Assembly: GCA_964436305.1 (NCBI GenBank)
Contig: CAYTCI010000066.1
Location: forward strand, 1-22,695
Direction of reading: 5' to 3'
From: JAKPUX01 sp964436305
GTDB lineage: Bacteria > Zhuqueibacterota > Zhuqueibacteria > Residuimicrobiales > Residuimicrobiaceae
DNA length: 22,695 bases
A program made the position numbers and the translations under genes. Shown in pieces: positions 1-8,036 of this stretch (positions are counted from its first letter, which is position 1; each line of letters opens with the position of its first letter). Under the pieces are notes generated by a model, which saw only the letters and a program-made list of their open reading frames with translations, made no database searches and was not told the origin of the DNA.

Positions 1-1045
1 CCTGCGGCTGGCCTGTTGGCGGTGCAACCCGGATGGTCTGCGAAAGCATATTGGCGTTGTCCGCAACTGGCGCCGGCCCCGGGCGGATCTCCTTGATACC
101 GCGGAGCAACACCGTCCGGCTCACCCCTGCAGCCATGGCCTTGCTATCGCGCAGATGCAGAATTTGTTCGAGATCTGCCGCTGGTGAATCGGTCACTACC
201 AGATGAATACTTTCGGTGCCAACGGTATTGTCCAGTGCAAAAACCCTGGACCGGCTGGGGAGATAATACTCCCCAGGCTGCAATGGATTCATCAGCCCGA
301 TATCGATGCGGGGAAAAATCCAGCGCGCATTTCCCTTGCTGTCCTGCTGGTAGAGATAGACATATTTTGCCCGAGCCGGGCGCAGGTAGATTCGGTATTC
401 GTCGTTGCTGTGCAGCACGGTGGAACCGTCATAAGATACCAGGGTGGCCCTGCCATCTTTATCATAGCGGAAAACCCCCCAGCGAAATCCCTCCGCCGTC
501 GGCATCTCGCGCAGCATTTTTTCAAGGGCTGCACGGTTCTCAGGCAAATAGACCACAACCCGGCGGTTCACACGCCGCTCCTCTTCGGTTTTTGCGCCAA
601 CGATCAAGGGCAGTTCCTCACCATAAGCTTGCTGTGAGATCCGTTGTGGATTGATCTTGTCCACATTGGCCATAAAGGAAACAGCGTTCTGCACCCGCCG
701 GCGCGACAACTCCAGATTGTAGCCCTCATCTCCCAGGTCGCAGGTATGCCCCGCCAATTCGATGGCGGTTTTGGCGAATCCTGTGGACCTTAAAACTTTA
801 GCCAGTGTGTCCAACTGGTTTTTTGCTCCCGGGAGCAAAATATCAGAATCCAGCTCGAAATTTATATCCAGCCGCAGCTCCAGGTCTGCGGGCCTAAAAT
901 TTTCCTGAGGCGCCCTGAGCCGCAGCAGATGGGCGGCGATGGCGGCTGATCCTTTGAACGTGGTATCGACCTGCACTTGCGCTTTAACCAGCCAGGGACT
1001 GGCAAACAGCAACATAAAAGCAACCAACCTCTTTATAGGATTCAT
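1..1045 (-). CDS. OmpA-like peptidoglycan-binding protein with DUF4384 domain (3' end outside window)
   Basis: The ATG at 1045 is the first possible start, because an in-frame TAG lies two codons upstream. GGAG sits about 9 bases before it. 348 codons are visible and the frame is still open at the window edge. Residues 1-22 form a Sec signal peptide (ASPWLVKAQ). Residues about 60-168 are an OmpA C-terminal domain: ELDSDILLPGAK, then AGHTCDLGDEGYNLELSRRR, and VNRRVVV, the usual peptidoglycan-binding pattern. Residues about 185-295 match DUF4384 (KYVYLYQQDSKGNARWIFPR, then LQPGEYYLPS). The upstream neighbour, 160 bp away, carries the same DUF4384 motif, so the two are probably functionally linked. 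Inferred role: a periplasmic, wall-anchored part of the envelope signalling block. It is a partial gene; anything after residue 348 is unseen. Confidence 0.88.
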   Translation of the reverse strand, partial: MNPIKRLVAFMLLFASPWLVKAQVQVDTTFKGSAAIAAHLLRLRAPQENFRPADLELRLDINFELDSDILLPGAKNQLDTLAKVLRSTGFAKTAIELAGHTCDLGDEGYNLELSRRRVQNAVSFMANVDKINPQRISQQAYGEELPLIVGAKTEEERRVNRRVVVYLPENRAALEKMLREMPTAEGFRWGVFRYDKDGRATLVSYDGSTVLHSNDEYRIYLRPARAKYVYLYQQDSKGNARWIFPRIDIGLMNPLQPGEYYLPSRSRVFALDNTVGTESIHLVVTDSPAADLEQILHLRDSKAMAAGVSRTVLLRGIKEIRPGPAPVADNANMLSQTIRVAPPTGQPQ

Positions 1046-1205
1046 GCACTACTCCATTGCCATTGTTACCCCGCCGTCAGAACAGACAAATTTGCCATCA
1101 GACAATCATCTCATGGTGATCGAAGCAGGCGTGAACGCTGATCCACCTCCAGATTGGCTCCCGCCCTATAGAATGCTATTGACGATTCACCTTATTTTTT
1201 GAAAA

Positions 1206-2537
1206 TTATTTCCGCCAAAAGGCCCCCTTGCTGACCTGCAGGCCATTCCATCCTCCCTCGATGGCCTGGAGACGTCGCTGAATTTGCCGCAGCAGCCGAT
1301 CACGATATTCCTTTTTCTTTTCAGCCGTTTGGGCTTGATCATAGGATTGGCACGACTTCTCAATGTCCAGTGCACGCCAAAACGATCCCAAAACATATAT
1401 CGTGACCATGCGCCGGACCTCTATGGCTCTGAGATAGAAGTAATTGATCCCCCCCGGAATCAAATAAAGATGATGATCCTGAAGAAAATGGTTGCCAAGG
1501 TCAAAGCTGGATGCCGGGAACAGCAGTTCCACATTCGAACTGCCCTCGAACTGAAAGAGATATACATAACAAGGATGATCCGTTTGCACCTCAAATCGAT
1601 AGCCCTCGCTGCTATCGAGTTCAACATTCTGCATAATACTCAAGGTCGCCATGTCTTGCAGCAAGGGTCGATTATTCTCAAGATAGATAAAGCTGCTTTG
1701 GAGATGCAGCGGGATCGCGGCCTGCTCGGCAAAATGGCGCAAAGCGGGGTGAACAGCATGGCTGAGACGATCTATACGAACGGATGCAAATTCGCCTTGT
1801 TCGATCAGCGCGAGCACATTCGCCTCATGGATGCGATTGGCCCTGATGACATAGAGGGCTGAGATGGCCACGACAGTGATCCCAAAGACCAGGGCCGGGA
1901 TTCGCCACAAGCGCCGGGACCTGCTGGTCACAGTGTCTTTAGCTATTAATTGTTTCGGCTGCAGAGAAAACCAGGAATCGATGATCCTGCCCGCTTCCGC
2001 GACCGTGGAAACTGGAATCAGTTCGATACCTTTTTGCTTTAGGGATTGAAGGAGGAGCGAATCGATCTGGTCGCTGTTTTTCAAGGGATAAAAGATTTTA
2101 TCGCCCGATCGCAGCAATTCACAAGCCGCCTGGAGCTTTTCTGTCAATGATCGGACCGGATTGACCTCAGCCTGCCCGGTCAGGTCGCTCAACTCACCGG
2201 TGGCAGCGACTGCAAAAGAAAGTGCAGCATTGCGCAAACTGTTCAGATAGAGCAAAAAAGCGATGAAAAAAGCCAACCCCGCGCTGGGGCCATCGTAATT
2301 ATTCAGCCCGTCCGGATTTCCATCAAATTCCCATACCACATCATGGCCGGTGGAGGCTGCTGGCACGGAACGCTTGTAATAACTCAATGCGCAAAAAATG
2401 CCACGTTCCGCAGATTTGCACACGGAGGCATTATCCACGGTGCTGCGGATAGAGAGCGGATCCCCCTCTTTTCTGGAAAAAACATCAAGGATTATCCTGG
2501 CTGACGAACGATCGGAAAACAGCGCGTATACATTCAT
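1206..2537 (-). CDS. Membrane protein with AAA-less Lon-type Ser-Lys protease domain and DUF4384
   Basis: 443 aa. Residues about 1-190 resemble the proteolytic domain of Lon: DGPSAG with the nucleophile Ser85, then ATGELSDLTGQAEVNPVRS (residues 111-130), which mirrors Lon's MTGE...G.V.P.GG, then LTEKLQAA with the candidate general base Lys134. No Walker A or B motif exists, so there is no AAA+ unfoldase. Residues 213-231 are one transmembrane helix after a basic stretch (SRSRRLWR), which puts the protease side in the cytoplasm. Residues about 300-385 are DUF4384-like (CYVYLFQFEGSSNVELLFP), on the periplasmic side. The C-terminus is a basic coiled-coil-like tail. It lies 36 bp after the anti-sigma-like gene and in the same operon. 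The start has no strong ribosome site and may depend on upstream translation. Domain calls are by motif reading; the substrate is unknown. Confidence 0.82.
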   Translation of the reverse strand: MNVYALFSDRSSARIILDVFSRKEGDPLSIRSTVDNASVCKSAERGIFCALSYYKRSVPAASTGHDVVWEFDGNPDGLNNYDGPSAGLAFFIAFLLYLNSLRNAALSFAVAATGELSDLTGQAEVNPVRSLTEKLQAACELLRSGDKIFYPLKNSDQIDSLLLQSLKQKGIELIPVSTVAEAGRIIDSWFSLQPKQLIAKDTVTSRSRRLWRIPALVFGITVVAISALYVIRANRIHEANVLALIEQGEFASVRIDRLSHAVHPALRHFAEQAAIPLHLQSSFIYLENNRPLLQDMATLSIMQNVELDSSEGYRFEVQTDHPCYVYLFQFEGSSNVELLFPASSFDLGNHFLQDHHLYLIPGGINYFYLRAIEVRRMVTIYVLGSFWRALDIEKSCQSYDQAQTAEKKKEYRDRLLRQIQRRLQAIEGGWNGLQVSKGAFWRK

Positions 2538-2573
2538 GGATCAGCCATCCCAAAGGATAGAGCGAAAATGCAT

Positions 2574-3134
2574 TCAGTCCTGACCATCTGGCTTGTCTGG
2601 TGGCTCCAGGGGACGAACTAGGAAATGGCGGTCATCGATCTCATTTAAATCGGCTATTTTTTGCCACACTTGCCCATGAGCTACCTTGCCACGCAGCACC
2701 GTCCGGCCACGGGCATCGCATATGATATAGTCCTGTCCATCAGCTTTTTCAGCCATTTTTACATCGGTGAAGCTGAGGACGATCAATCCACTTGCATCCC
2801 CGCCAGAGCTTTGCAGGATCTCGATCTTGTAAAAGCCATTTTCAGAATAGACCACAATGGGATAGGCTTTAGCTTCGCCCGCCGCAGCCTTGCGTGATAT
2901 CACACCCCAGGCTTGAACCATAGTTACAGCCTGAGCAATCTGCCTTTCGCGGCAACGATCTGCGCAAAGTAGACAGCGGGCAATATGCTCGACGGCCTCC
3001 CGCCGCTTTACAGGATCAACGTCCTTTGACAGCTCCAAATCACTATCACTGAGGTGAGGCCAGAGTGTTTCTGCATCAGAATACGCTGACTCCCAGAGCT
3101 GCAGTGCGGATTTGAAAGAATAGGTAATAGTCAT
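2574..3134 (-). CDS. Putative zinc-binding anti-sigma-like protein (HX3CX2C)
   Basis: 186 aa from the ATG at 3134, which has GAGGG about 8 bases upstream and lies 23 bp after the sigma gene stop. A longer frame starting at 3197 would overlap the sigma gene by 40 bp and has no better ribosome site, so the shorter form is preferred. Residues 50-57 read HIARCLLC, the H-x3-C-x2-C core of zinc-binding anti-sigma domains (ZAS/zf-HC2). The rest has no transmembrane helix. Its C-terminal 80 or so residues (DYIICDARGRTVLRG, DDRHFLVRP) look like a compact beta-rich domain that I do not recognise. Its position right after a sigma factor gene supports an anti-sigma or sigma-modulator role, but this is inference. 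Unlike many ECF anti-sigmas it would be soluble. Confidence 0.7.
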   Translation of the reverse strand: MTITYSFKSALQLWESAYSDAETLWPHLSDSDLELSKDVDPVKRREAVEHIARCLLCADRCRERQIAQAVTMVQAWGVISRKAAAGEAKAYPIVVYSENGFYKIEILQSSGGDASGLIVLSFTDVKMAEKADGQDYIICDARGRTVLRGKVAHGQVWQKIADLNEIDDRHFLVRPLEPPDKPDGQD

Positions 3135-3157
3135 GATAAAATCCCTCAGGCAATCAT

Positions 3158-3964
3158 TTACAGGTCGGACACCTGGAATTTTTTTTGCTCCAGACACAGA
3201 TGCATTTTCTCTTTGGCTACTTTCAGTTGATAATAAACCGCATTCAAATCCAAGGTATCCTCTCTCATCAGCTCGACAACCTCGCGCGCGGTAAAATCAC
3301 GCAGCTCGATCAATAGCAGAATCAAGGTCTGTGCTGCATTCAAGCACTTTTTCATACACTCATTGGTCGCTTTTGCAATATCCATCTCGTCCAATCGCTC
3401 GCCAGGCTCGCGAGTATCGGACTGAAGCCCCTCAAGGATGGAGGTACCTTCTTCTTCCTGATTCCTCTCATACAGCGGCTTTCCTCGATCAACCGCCATG
3501 CGTATTTCTCGCAGCTTTTCCACCGAGCAATCCATAGCCTCAGCCAGTTCTTCTTCCAGGGGAGGACGGCCGAGCTGCTGCATCAGTTCTTCTTCGCACC
3601 GGCGCAGCTCCTTCAGCGACTTGCGCTTCTCCTTGGACATATAGTCCTCACCGCGAAGAAACCGGCTGATAGCAAAGTTGATCATCGTGTAGGCGTAATA
3701 ATCAAAGTTCGGGTTGAGTGCCGGATTAAAGTTGTCCAGTGCTTCAACCAGCCCGCAAAAGCCTTCGTTTTCAAGTTCGGCTACCTCGAGGTGGCGAATG
3801 CCGGCGGAGAACAGCTTTCGGTGCCGAAAGCTGGCCACTCTTTTTACGAGTGGCAAATAACCAGCAAGATTGATGTCAACGCGCTTTCGGCTTCCATTCC
3901 CTGACAGAGTGCCGACATCACTAGGTATTGACGCGACACCCCTTTTTTTTGATTTATTTTTCAT
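3158..3964 (-). CDS. Sigma-70 family RNA polymerase sigma factor (group 3-like)
   Basis: 268 aa. Residues about 33-105 form region 2: LPLVKRVASFRHRK, ELENEGFCGLVEALDNFNP, then FDYYAYTMINFAISRFLR, matching the core-binding and -10-recognition helices. Residues about 112-156 form a region 3-like helix set (LGRPPLEEELAEAMDCSVEKL), which ECF factors lack, so this is closer to the FliA/SigB/WhiG group. Residues about 204-260 correspond to region 4 but are diverged (LRDFTAREVVELM, NAVYYQLKVAKEKM). The basic 30-residue N-terminal extension is unusual. It starts 9 bp after the response regulator stop, so the two genes are co-transcribed and probably translationally coupled. It likely redirects polymerase to a regulon controlled by the kinase-regulator pair upstream; the target promoters are unknown. 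Confidence 0.9.
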   Translation of the reverse strand: MKNKSKKRGVASIPSDVGTLSGNGSRKRVDINLAGYLPLVKRVASFRHRKLFSAGIRHLEVAELENEGFCGLVEALDNFNPALNPNFDYYAYTMINFAISRFLRGEDYMSKEKRKSLKELRRCEEELMQQLGRPPLEEELAEAMDCSVEKLREIRMAVDRGKPLYERNQEEEGTSILEGLQSDTREPGERLDEMDIAKATNECMKKCLNAAQTLILLLIELRDFTAREVVELMREDTLDLNAVYYQLKVAKEKMHLCLEQKKFQVSDL

Positions 3965-3973
3965 AGAGCGTCA

Positions 3974-4591
3974 CTATCTGGCAGTCTTCATCCGGACGAT
4001 CGCCTCCGCCTTGCTGCTGACATGAAGCGCTTCATAGATTTTATGAATGTGGAATTTGACTGTGGCTACCGTTATAAAGAGCTCATTTGCGATGGCTTTG
4101 TTGCTTTTGCCTTCGCAGAGTTTGTTCAATATCTGCTTTTGCCGTTCGGACAACGCCGGAACGGGAGGACGGTTCTGGAAATGCTCGACCACCATACGGG
4201 CAATGGACATGCTCATTGGCGCACCACCCTCATTGATCTCGTGCAAGGCGCGAACCAGGGCTTCAGTGCTCACCTCCTTCACCAGATAGCCGCAAGCTCC
4301 AGCCTGCAGCGAGGCAAAGACCGACTCCGGGTCTTGCTGGACGGTGATCATGATGACATGCACCTCCGGGAGCAGGGCCTTGATTCGGCCGATGCCCTCG
4401 ATGCCGGAGATGTGATTTGGAATAGTGATATCGAGAAGCACGATATCTGGAAGGATCAGGGGCAGATGCGGCAGAGCCGCTTCACAACTGGGGTATGTCG
4501 CGGCACAGATGAATTCTTTTGTGCTCCCCACCATTGCGGCAAAATTCTCCCGCACTTCCACTTCATCATCGATGATGGCTACCCTTATCAT
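3974..4591 (-). CDS. NarL/FixJ-family response regulator
   Basis: 205 aa. The receiver domain spans about residues 1-120 with the acidic pair D8-D9, phospho-acceptor D54 (IVLLDITIP), T83 and K105 (YLVKEV). A LuxR-type helix-turn-helix follows at about 142-203 (LSERQKQILNKLCEGKSNKAIANE, ATVKFHIHKIYEAL). The N-terminus MIRVAIIDDE fits the family start. The start codon overlaps the stop of a 10-codon ORF (ATGA). The HisKA_3 kinase encoded just upstream on the same strand is the obvious partner, since HisKA_3 kinases typically pair with NarL-type regulators. The regulator is first in an operon with a sigma factor, so phosphorylation may control transcription of that operon or of sigma-dependent genes. 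A promoter for it sits at 4788-4816. Confidence 0.95.
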   Translation of the reverse strand: MIRVAIIDDEVEVRENFAAMVGSTKEFICAATYPSCEAALPHLPLILPDIVLLDITIPNHISGIEGIGRIKALLPEVHVIMITVQQDPESVFASLQAGACGYLVKEVSTEALVRALHEINEGGAPMSMSIARMVVEHFQNRPPVPALSERQKQILNKLCEGKSNKAIANELFITVATVKFHIHKIYEALHVSSKAEAIVRMKTAR

Positions 4592-4620
4592 AACACCCCG
4601 CCTGATTCTGGCCGCTGCAT
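4588..4620 (-). other. Ten-codon upstream ORF overlapping the response regulator start
   Basis: On the minus strand an ATG at 4620 opens MQRPESGGVL and stops at a TGA that shares four bases (ATGA) with the regulator start codon. No strong ribosome site precedes it. It could couple translation to the regulator or simply be chance in the roughly 190-nt leader. Confidence 0.25.
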
Positions 4621-4760
4621 GCTCAGCAGAACAACATTCACACAGTGGTGTTTAAGAGGTAATCCGCCATTACAGACGCAACAGGGCAGTGTTTGCAGGA
4701 GGAGAAGAAAGGAGTGAGCTCGATAGCTCCGGGAAAGGAATGTGAAATGCCCCAGGAAAA

Positions 4761-4780
4761 AGATCGTGGTAAATCGATCT
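4761..4780 (-). other. Hairpin with U-tract at the very start of the regulator mRNA
   Basis: On the minus strand AGATCG (4780-4775) and CGATCT (4766-4761) form a 6-bp stem with an 8-nt loop, followed directly by four T. The predicted transcription start from the 4788-4816 promoter is near 4781, so the hairpin would form at the 5' end of the message. It could be a weak terminator of the kinase gene ending at 4806, an attenuator, or a 5' stability element. The stem is short, so confidence is modest. Confidence 0.4.
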
Positions 4781-4787
4781 ATAACAG

Positions 4788-4816
4788 ATAATACGATATT
4801 ATACTTTACGAGTCAA
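4788..4816 (-). promoter_or_regulatory. Sigma70-like promoter for the regulator-sigma-protease operon
   Basis: Minus strand TTGACT (4816-4811), a 17-bp spacer, then TATTAT (4793-4788). The -35 box lies just past the kinase stop codon (4808-4806) on the kinase side, so it overlaps the kinase coding end. It would give a leader of about 190 nt before the regulator at 4591. It implies that the operon can be read without the kinase gene. Confidence 0.65.
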
Positions 4817-7800
4817 CTAGCCCTGAGTCTAGTTTTACCTGAAAATGAAGGCGGGTCCCGGAGGGATCGGATGCAACCTGCAGCATTCCGCCGGCTTTTT
4901 GCGCCCGGCTCTGCATCCCCGGCAAACCCCGGCCATTGGCCAAGGCGTGTGCCTCGAACCCACCACCATCATCGGCGAGCGTCAGATGAAGAATGCCATC
5001 CGGCAAGGAGGCGGTCAGGGAGACATGCCGGCATCCCCGGGCATGTTTGAGGATGTTGTGCATCCCCTCCTGAAAGATGGCTGCGGCCTGCCGGCGCAGC
5101 TCCATCGACAAGCGAATCCTGGCCCAATCCGGTGACATGCCTTCGAGGGCAAAGGCGATCTCTGTCTCGTCGAAAAGATCATCGCTGCAGTTCTTCAGGT
5201 GGGTCATCAGATCGAGCAGGGTGTCCTTGCGCGGATCGAGTTCCCAAACCAGCTGCCGCATCTCCTTGATGCTCATATCGGCGTTTTCGGCGATCTTTTT
5301 CAGGGCGGCATCGGAGTCGTGACCATCACCTGCACCGCTCTTGATCAGCCGCTTGCTGAGCATGGAGATTTTGGTCAGCCGGTGGCCGAGCTGGTCGTGG
5401 AAATCCGCCGCCACCCGCTCGCGAACCCGCTCGCGCTCGCTGATGCGGATGCGCTCCAGCGCGAGCAGCCGGTTGACCCGGACCCGATAGAGTCGCCACG
5501 CCGCCAAACCGAGAAGAACCGCCAGACCGCACAGGAAATACCATCTCCGCCAGAAGGGCGGCTGGATCCAGATCTCCACGCCTTGTGTCTCCTCGGACCA
5601 GCGTCCTTCCTCATCAGCTGCCTTGACCGCAAAACGGTAATGGCCCGGTGGAATCCCGGCATAATCCACCTGGCGCGACTGCTCCGCATTTTGCCACTTC
5701 TCCTCCAGGCCGTCCAGACGATAGCCAAATTTATAGGCCGCATTGCGGCTGAAAGGAAGGGCCCTGAAACGAAAGGAGAGCTGGTTTTGTGCGTACTGCA
5801 GCTGCAACCGCTCTCCGGCCGCGCCGATTGCGGGGTCGGCTGCACGGCCGTTGACCAGCACCCTGGTGAGCACCACCCGCGGCGGCCGCCGATTTCCAGC
5901 AACCACCGGCGAGAAATAATTGAATCCTTCAGCACCGGCGGCATAGATAACCCCATCACGGCTACGGTGAAGCGCACCCAGATTGAATTCCTGACTCAAG
6001 AGGCCATCGGCAGGACTGTAGCTCCTGACGATTTTTCTTTCCGGATCCAGGCTGCATAAGCCCTTGTTGGTCGTCAGCCAGAGCGCGCCTGCTGAATCCG
6101 CCGCGATCCCGTAAATCACGTTGTTTGGCAAACCCTCCGCATCAGTATAGAGTTTGCAGGAATCGCGTTGCGGGTCGATGCGATAAAGCCCATTGCCGTG
6201 CGCTCCGGCCCAGAGGATGCCGTTCGGGGTCAGGCCAAGGGACAGTATGGTGCTGTTGCGCAGTATGGGCCAGCGATCTGCCAGCACCGTATACGCGCCG
6301 CGCCGTTTGTCGAAATGGAGCACCCCGAATTCCCAGGCGCCGATCCAGAGCCCCGCCTGGCCATCCTCGAGCAGGCACAACCCCCAGTTATCGGCCTTGG
6401 GATCTTGCGAAAACAGTGAAAAGGGATAGTGGCGGAAGAGGCCCCTGGCAGGATCGAAGGCGTCCAGGCCGCCGCCGTGTGAGGCGATCCAGATCACACC
6501 CGTGGAATCCTGGACCAGGGCATAGAGATAATTGCAGGAGAGGACGCTGACTGAATGGGGGATGTGCCGGTGGATGGTGACCCGACCCGTCGTCGGCTCC
6601 CAAAGCCAGAGACCGTCTCCGAGCGTGGCCAGCCAGACACCGTGCCGGGGATCCTCGACGATGGCTCGAACCGGGAAGGGCGTTCGCACCCTGCTCAGAA
6701 CCTTGAATGAACGGCGGTCGACCAGCCGGGCCCCGGAGTCAGCACCGATCCAAAAAGCCCCGCCGGCGCCCGGACTGAAGCACCAGATCTTTTCGTCCTC
6801 GCCCATTCCGGCGATGCGGCCGGGAAAAAAACGGATCTGGCGGTAATCGATCTTTTGCACACCGCCATACTTGGTGCCGGCCCAGAGGATGCCGCTCTCA
6901 TCACAGTAGAGCACCAGGATCGTCTCGTCCCGCAGCGAGAAGGGATCGTCAGGGTCATGGCGAAAATGCTGAAAACGCCCGGTGCGGGGATCGAACCGGT
7001 CCAGTCCATCCTTCTCGTGGCCAAGCCAGAGAGAGCCTTCCTGATCCAGGACCAGGGCGCTGAGGCGGTCGCTGGCCGGGCCGTTCGCTTCAGGTCCCCC
7101 CTGGCGCCAGACTGCATGACGCGTGCCCTGCGGATCAAGTCGGTGCAATCCCGCCGCGGTGGTGGCCAGCCAGATATTCCCTGACGGGTCGACTGCCACA
7201 TCCTGGACCCCCTGCTCCGCCGGCCAGCCCGGCGGAGCAGCATAGCTCCCCTCCGTGAGATCCAGTACTTTGGGTCCGTGATTGGTCGTCGCCAGCCAGA
7301 GCCGGCTGCCGGAGGCCACCAGCCGGTAGATGAAATCGTCCTCCGGCGCGCTGCCGCGTAACTTGCTCGGCTGGTATTTTGTCCAAAGCTTTTTCCCGGC
7401 CTCGTAATAATAGAGCCCCTGGGTATAGGCGCCAGCCCAAAGCACCCCGGCGCTGTCCTGGCAGATCGCCTGTACCCCGGGAATATAAAAGCGCTCGCAG
7501 CGCCCGGTCGACCGGTCCATGCGGTTGATGGCATGCTGTGTGCCGATCCACAGCCCGCCAATGCGGTCTTCAAAGATACAGGTGATCGAGTTGCTGTAGA
7601 TCGAAGTGGAGTCGAGGGGATGGTGATACCAGGTCAGCACCTCCTCGCCGTCGTAGCGGTTGAGGCCGTCGATGGTGCCGATCCAGAGATAGCCGAGATG
7701 ATCCTGAAAGAGGGCGGTGATGTGATTGCTGGAGAGACCGGATGCGGTTGTCAGGCTTTCAAAGCGGAACGCACGCTCCTGCGGCTGAACCGCGGTACAG

Positions 7801-7907
7801 GCGATGGCTATAAAGAGGATAGTCCTATAAAGGAGTGGAATTAGTCGGGGGTCGATTGGGTGCAGGATACCAGATCGAAAGGATGCAGTACGCTTCATTT
7901 CAGCCAT
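4806..7907 (-). CDS. Two-component sensor kinase with propeller, Y_Y_Y, HisKA_3 and HATPase domains
   Basis: 1033 aa. After a hydrophobic N-terminal signal/anchor (about 22-40), residues about 48-665 hold repeated Reg_prop blades (YLWIGTIDGLNRYD, LWIGTQHAINRMD, LWAGTKYGGV, LWAGAHGNGLYRID, LWLTTNKGL). Residues about 705-785 are a Y_Y_Y domain. One membrane helix (about 788-805) leads to HisKA_3 with phospho-acceptor His837 (ADFHDQLGHRL), then HATPase_c with N-box (FQEGMHNILKHA, N951) and G-boxes (DDGGGF 979-984, GRGLPGM). It therefore senses outside and phosphorylates inside. There is no fused receiver or AraC domain; the receiver is the separate NarL-type regulator at 3974-4591. In gut Bacteroidetes such propellers bind glycans, but the ligand here is unknown. 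An alternative start is the ATG at 7898, which sits at better distance from AAAGGGG. Confidence 0.93.
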   Translation of the reverse strand: MAEMKRTASFRSGILHPIDPRLIPLLYRTILFIAIACTAVQPQERAFRFESLTTASGLSSNHITALFQDHLGYLWIGTIDGLNRYDGEEVLTWYHHPLDSTSIYSNSITCIFEDRIGGLWIGTQHAINRMDRSTGRCERFYIPGVQAICQDSAGVLWAGAYTQGLYYYEAGKKLWTKYQPSKLRGSAPEDDFIYRLVASGSRLWLATTNHGPKVLDLTEGSYAAPPGWPAEQGVQDVAVDPSGNIWLATTAAGLHRLDPQGTRHAVWRQGGPEANGPASDRLSALVLDQEGSLWLGHEKDGLDRFDPRTGRFQHFRHDPDDPFSLRDETILVLYCDESGILWAGTKYGGVQKIDYRQIRFFPGRIAGMGEDEKIWCFSPGAGGAFWIGADSGARLVDRRSFKVLSRVRTPFPVRAIVEDPRHGVWLATLGDGLWLWEPTTGRVTIHRHIPHSVSVLSCNYLYALVQDSTGVIWIASHGGGLDAFDPARGLFRHYPFSLFSQDPKADNWGLCLLEDGQAGLWIGAWEFGVLHFDKRRGAYTVLADRWPILRNSTILSLGLTPNGILWAGAHGNGLYRIDPQRDSCKLYTDAEGLPNNVIYGIAADSAGALWLTTNKGLCSLDPERKIVRSYSPADGLLSQEFNLGALHRSRDGVIYAAGAEGFNYFSPVVAGNRRPPRVVLTRVLVNGRAADPAIGAAGERLQLQYAQNQLSFRFRALPFSRNAAYKFGYRLDGLEEKWQNAEQSRQVDYAGIPPGHYRFAVKAADEEGRWSEETQGVEIWIQPPFWRRWYFLCGLAVLLGLAAWRLYRVRVNRLLALERIRISERERVRERVAADFHDQLGHRLTKISMLSKRLIKSGAGDGHDSDAALKKIAENADMSIKEMRQLVWELDPRKDTLLDLMTHLKNCSDDLFDETEIAFALEGMSPDWARIRLSMELRRQAAAIFQEGMHNILKHARGCRHVSLTASLPDGILHLTLADDGGGFEAHALANGRGLPGMQSRAQKAGGMLQVASDPSGTRLHFQVKLDSGLVDS

Positions 7908-7991
7908 CCCCTTTGGCGAGAAGCCGGATCAGGGAAAACCGCTCTCCCTGCCCTCAGAGCACCTCTAGCAGCGCACAGCCACCACTTCTGT

Positions 7992-8020
7992 AATATAACC
8001 TGCCACCATAAATGAGGCAA
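7992..8020 (-). promoter_or_regulatory. Sigma70-like promoter for the sensor kinase
   Basis: Minus strand TTGCCT (8020-8015), 17-bp spacer, TATATT (7997-7992). It lies in the 129-bp gap between the DUF5009 gene and the kinase gene and gives a leader of about 75-80 nt. An inverted repeat TGAGGC/GCCTCA around 8014-8040 overlaps the -35 side. Confidence 0.55.
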
Positions 8021-8036
8021 GACTTTTTTATACGCC

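Noticed and set aside
3135..3197. Longer start for the anti-sigma-like gene
   Set aside because: It would overlap the sigma gene by 40 bp; the ATG at 3134 has GAGGG upstream and normal operon spacing.
5199..6059. Plus-strand frame of 286 codons
   Set aside because: It is antisense to the kinase region coding for the Y_Y_Y and HisKA_3 domains.
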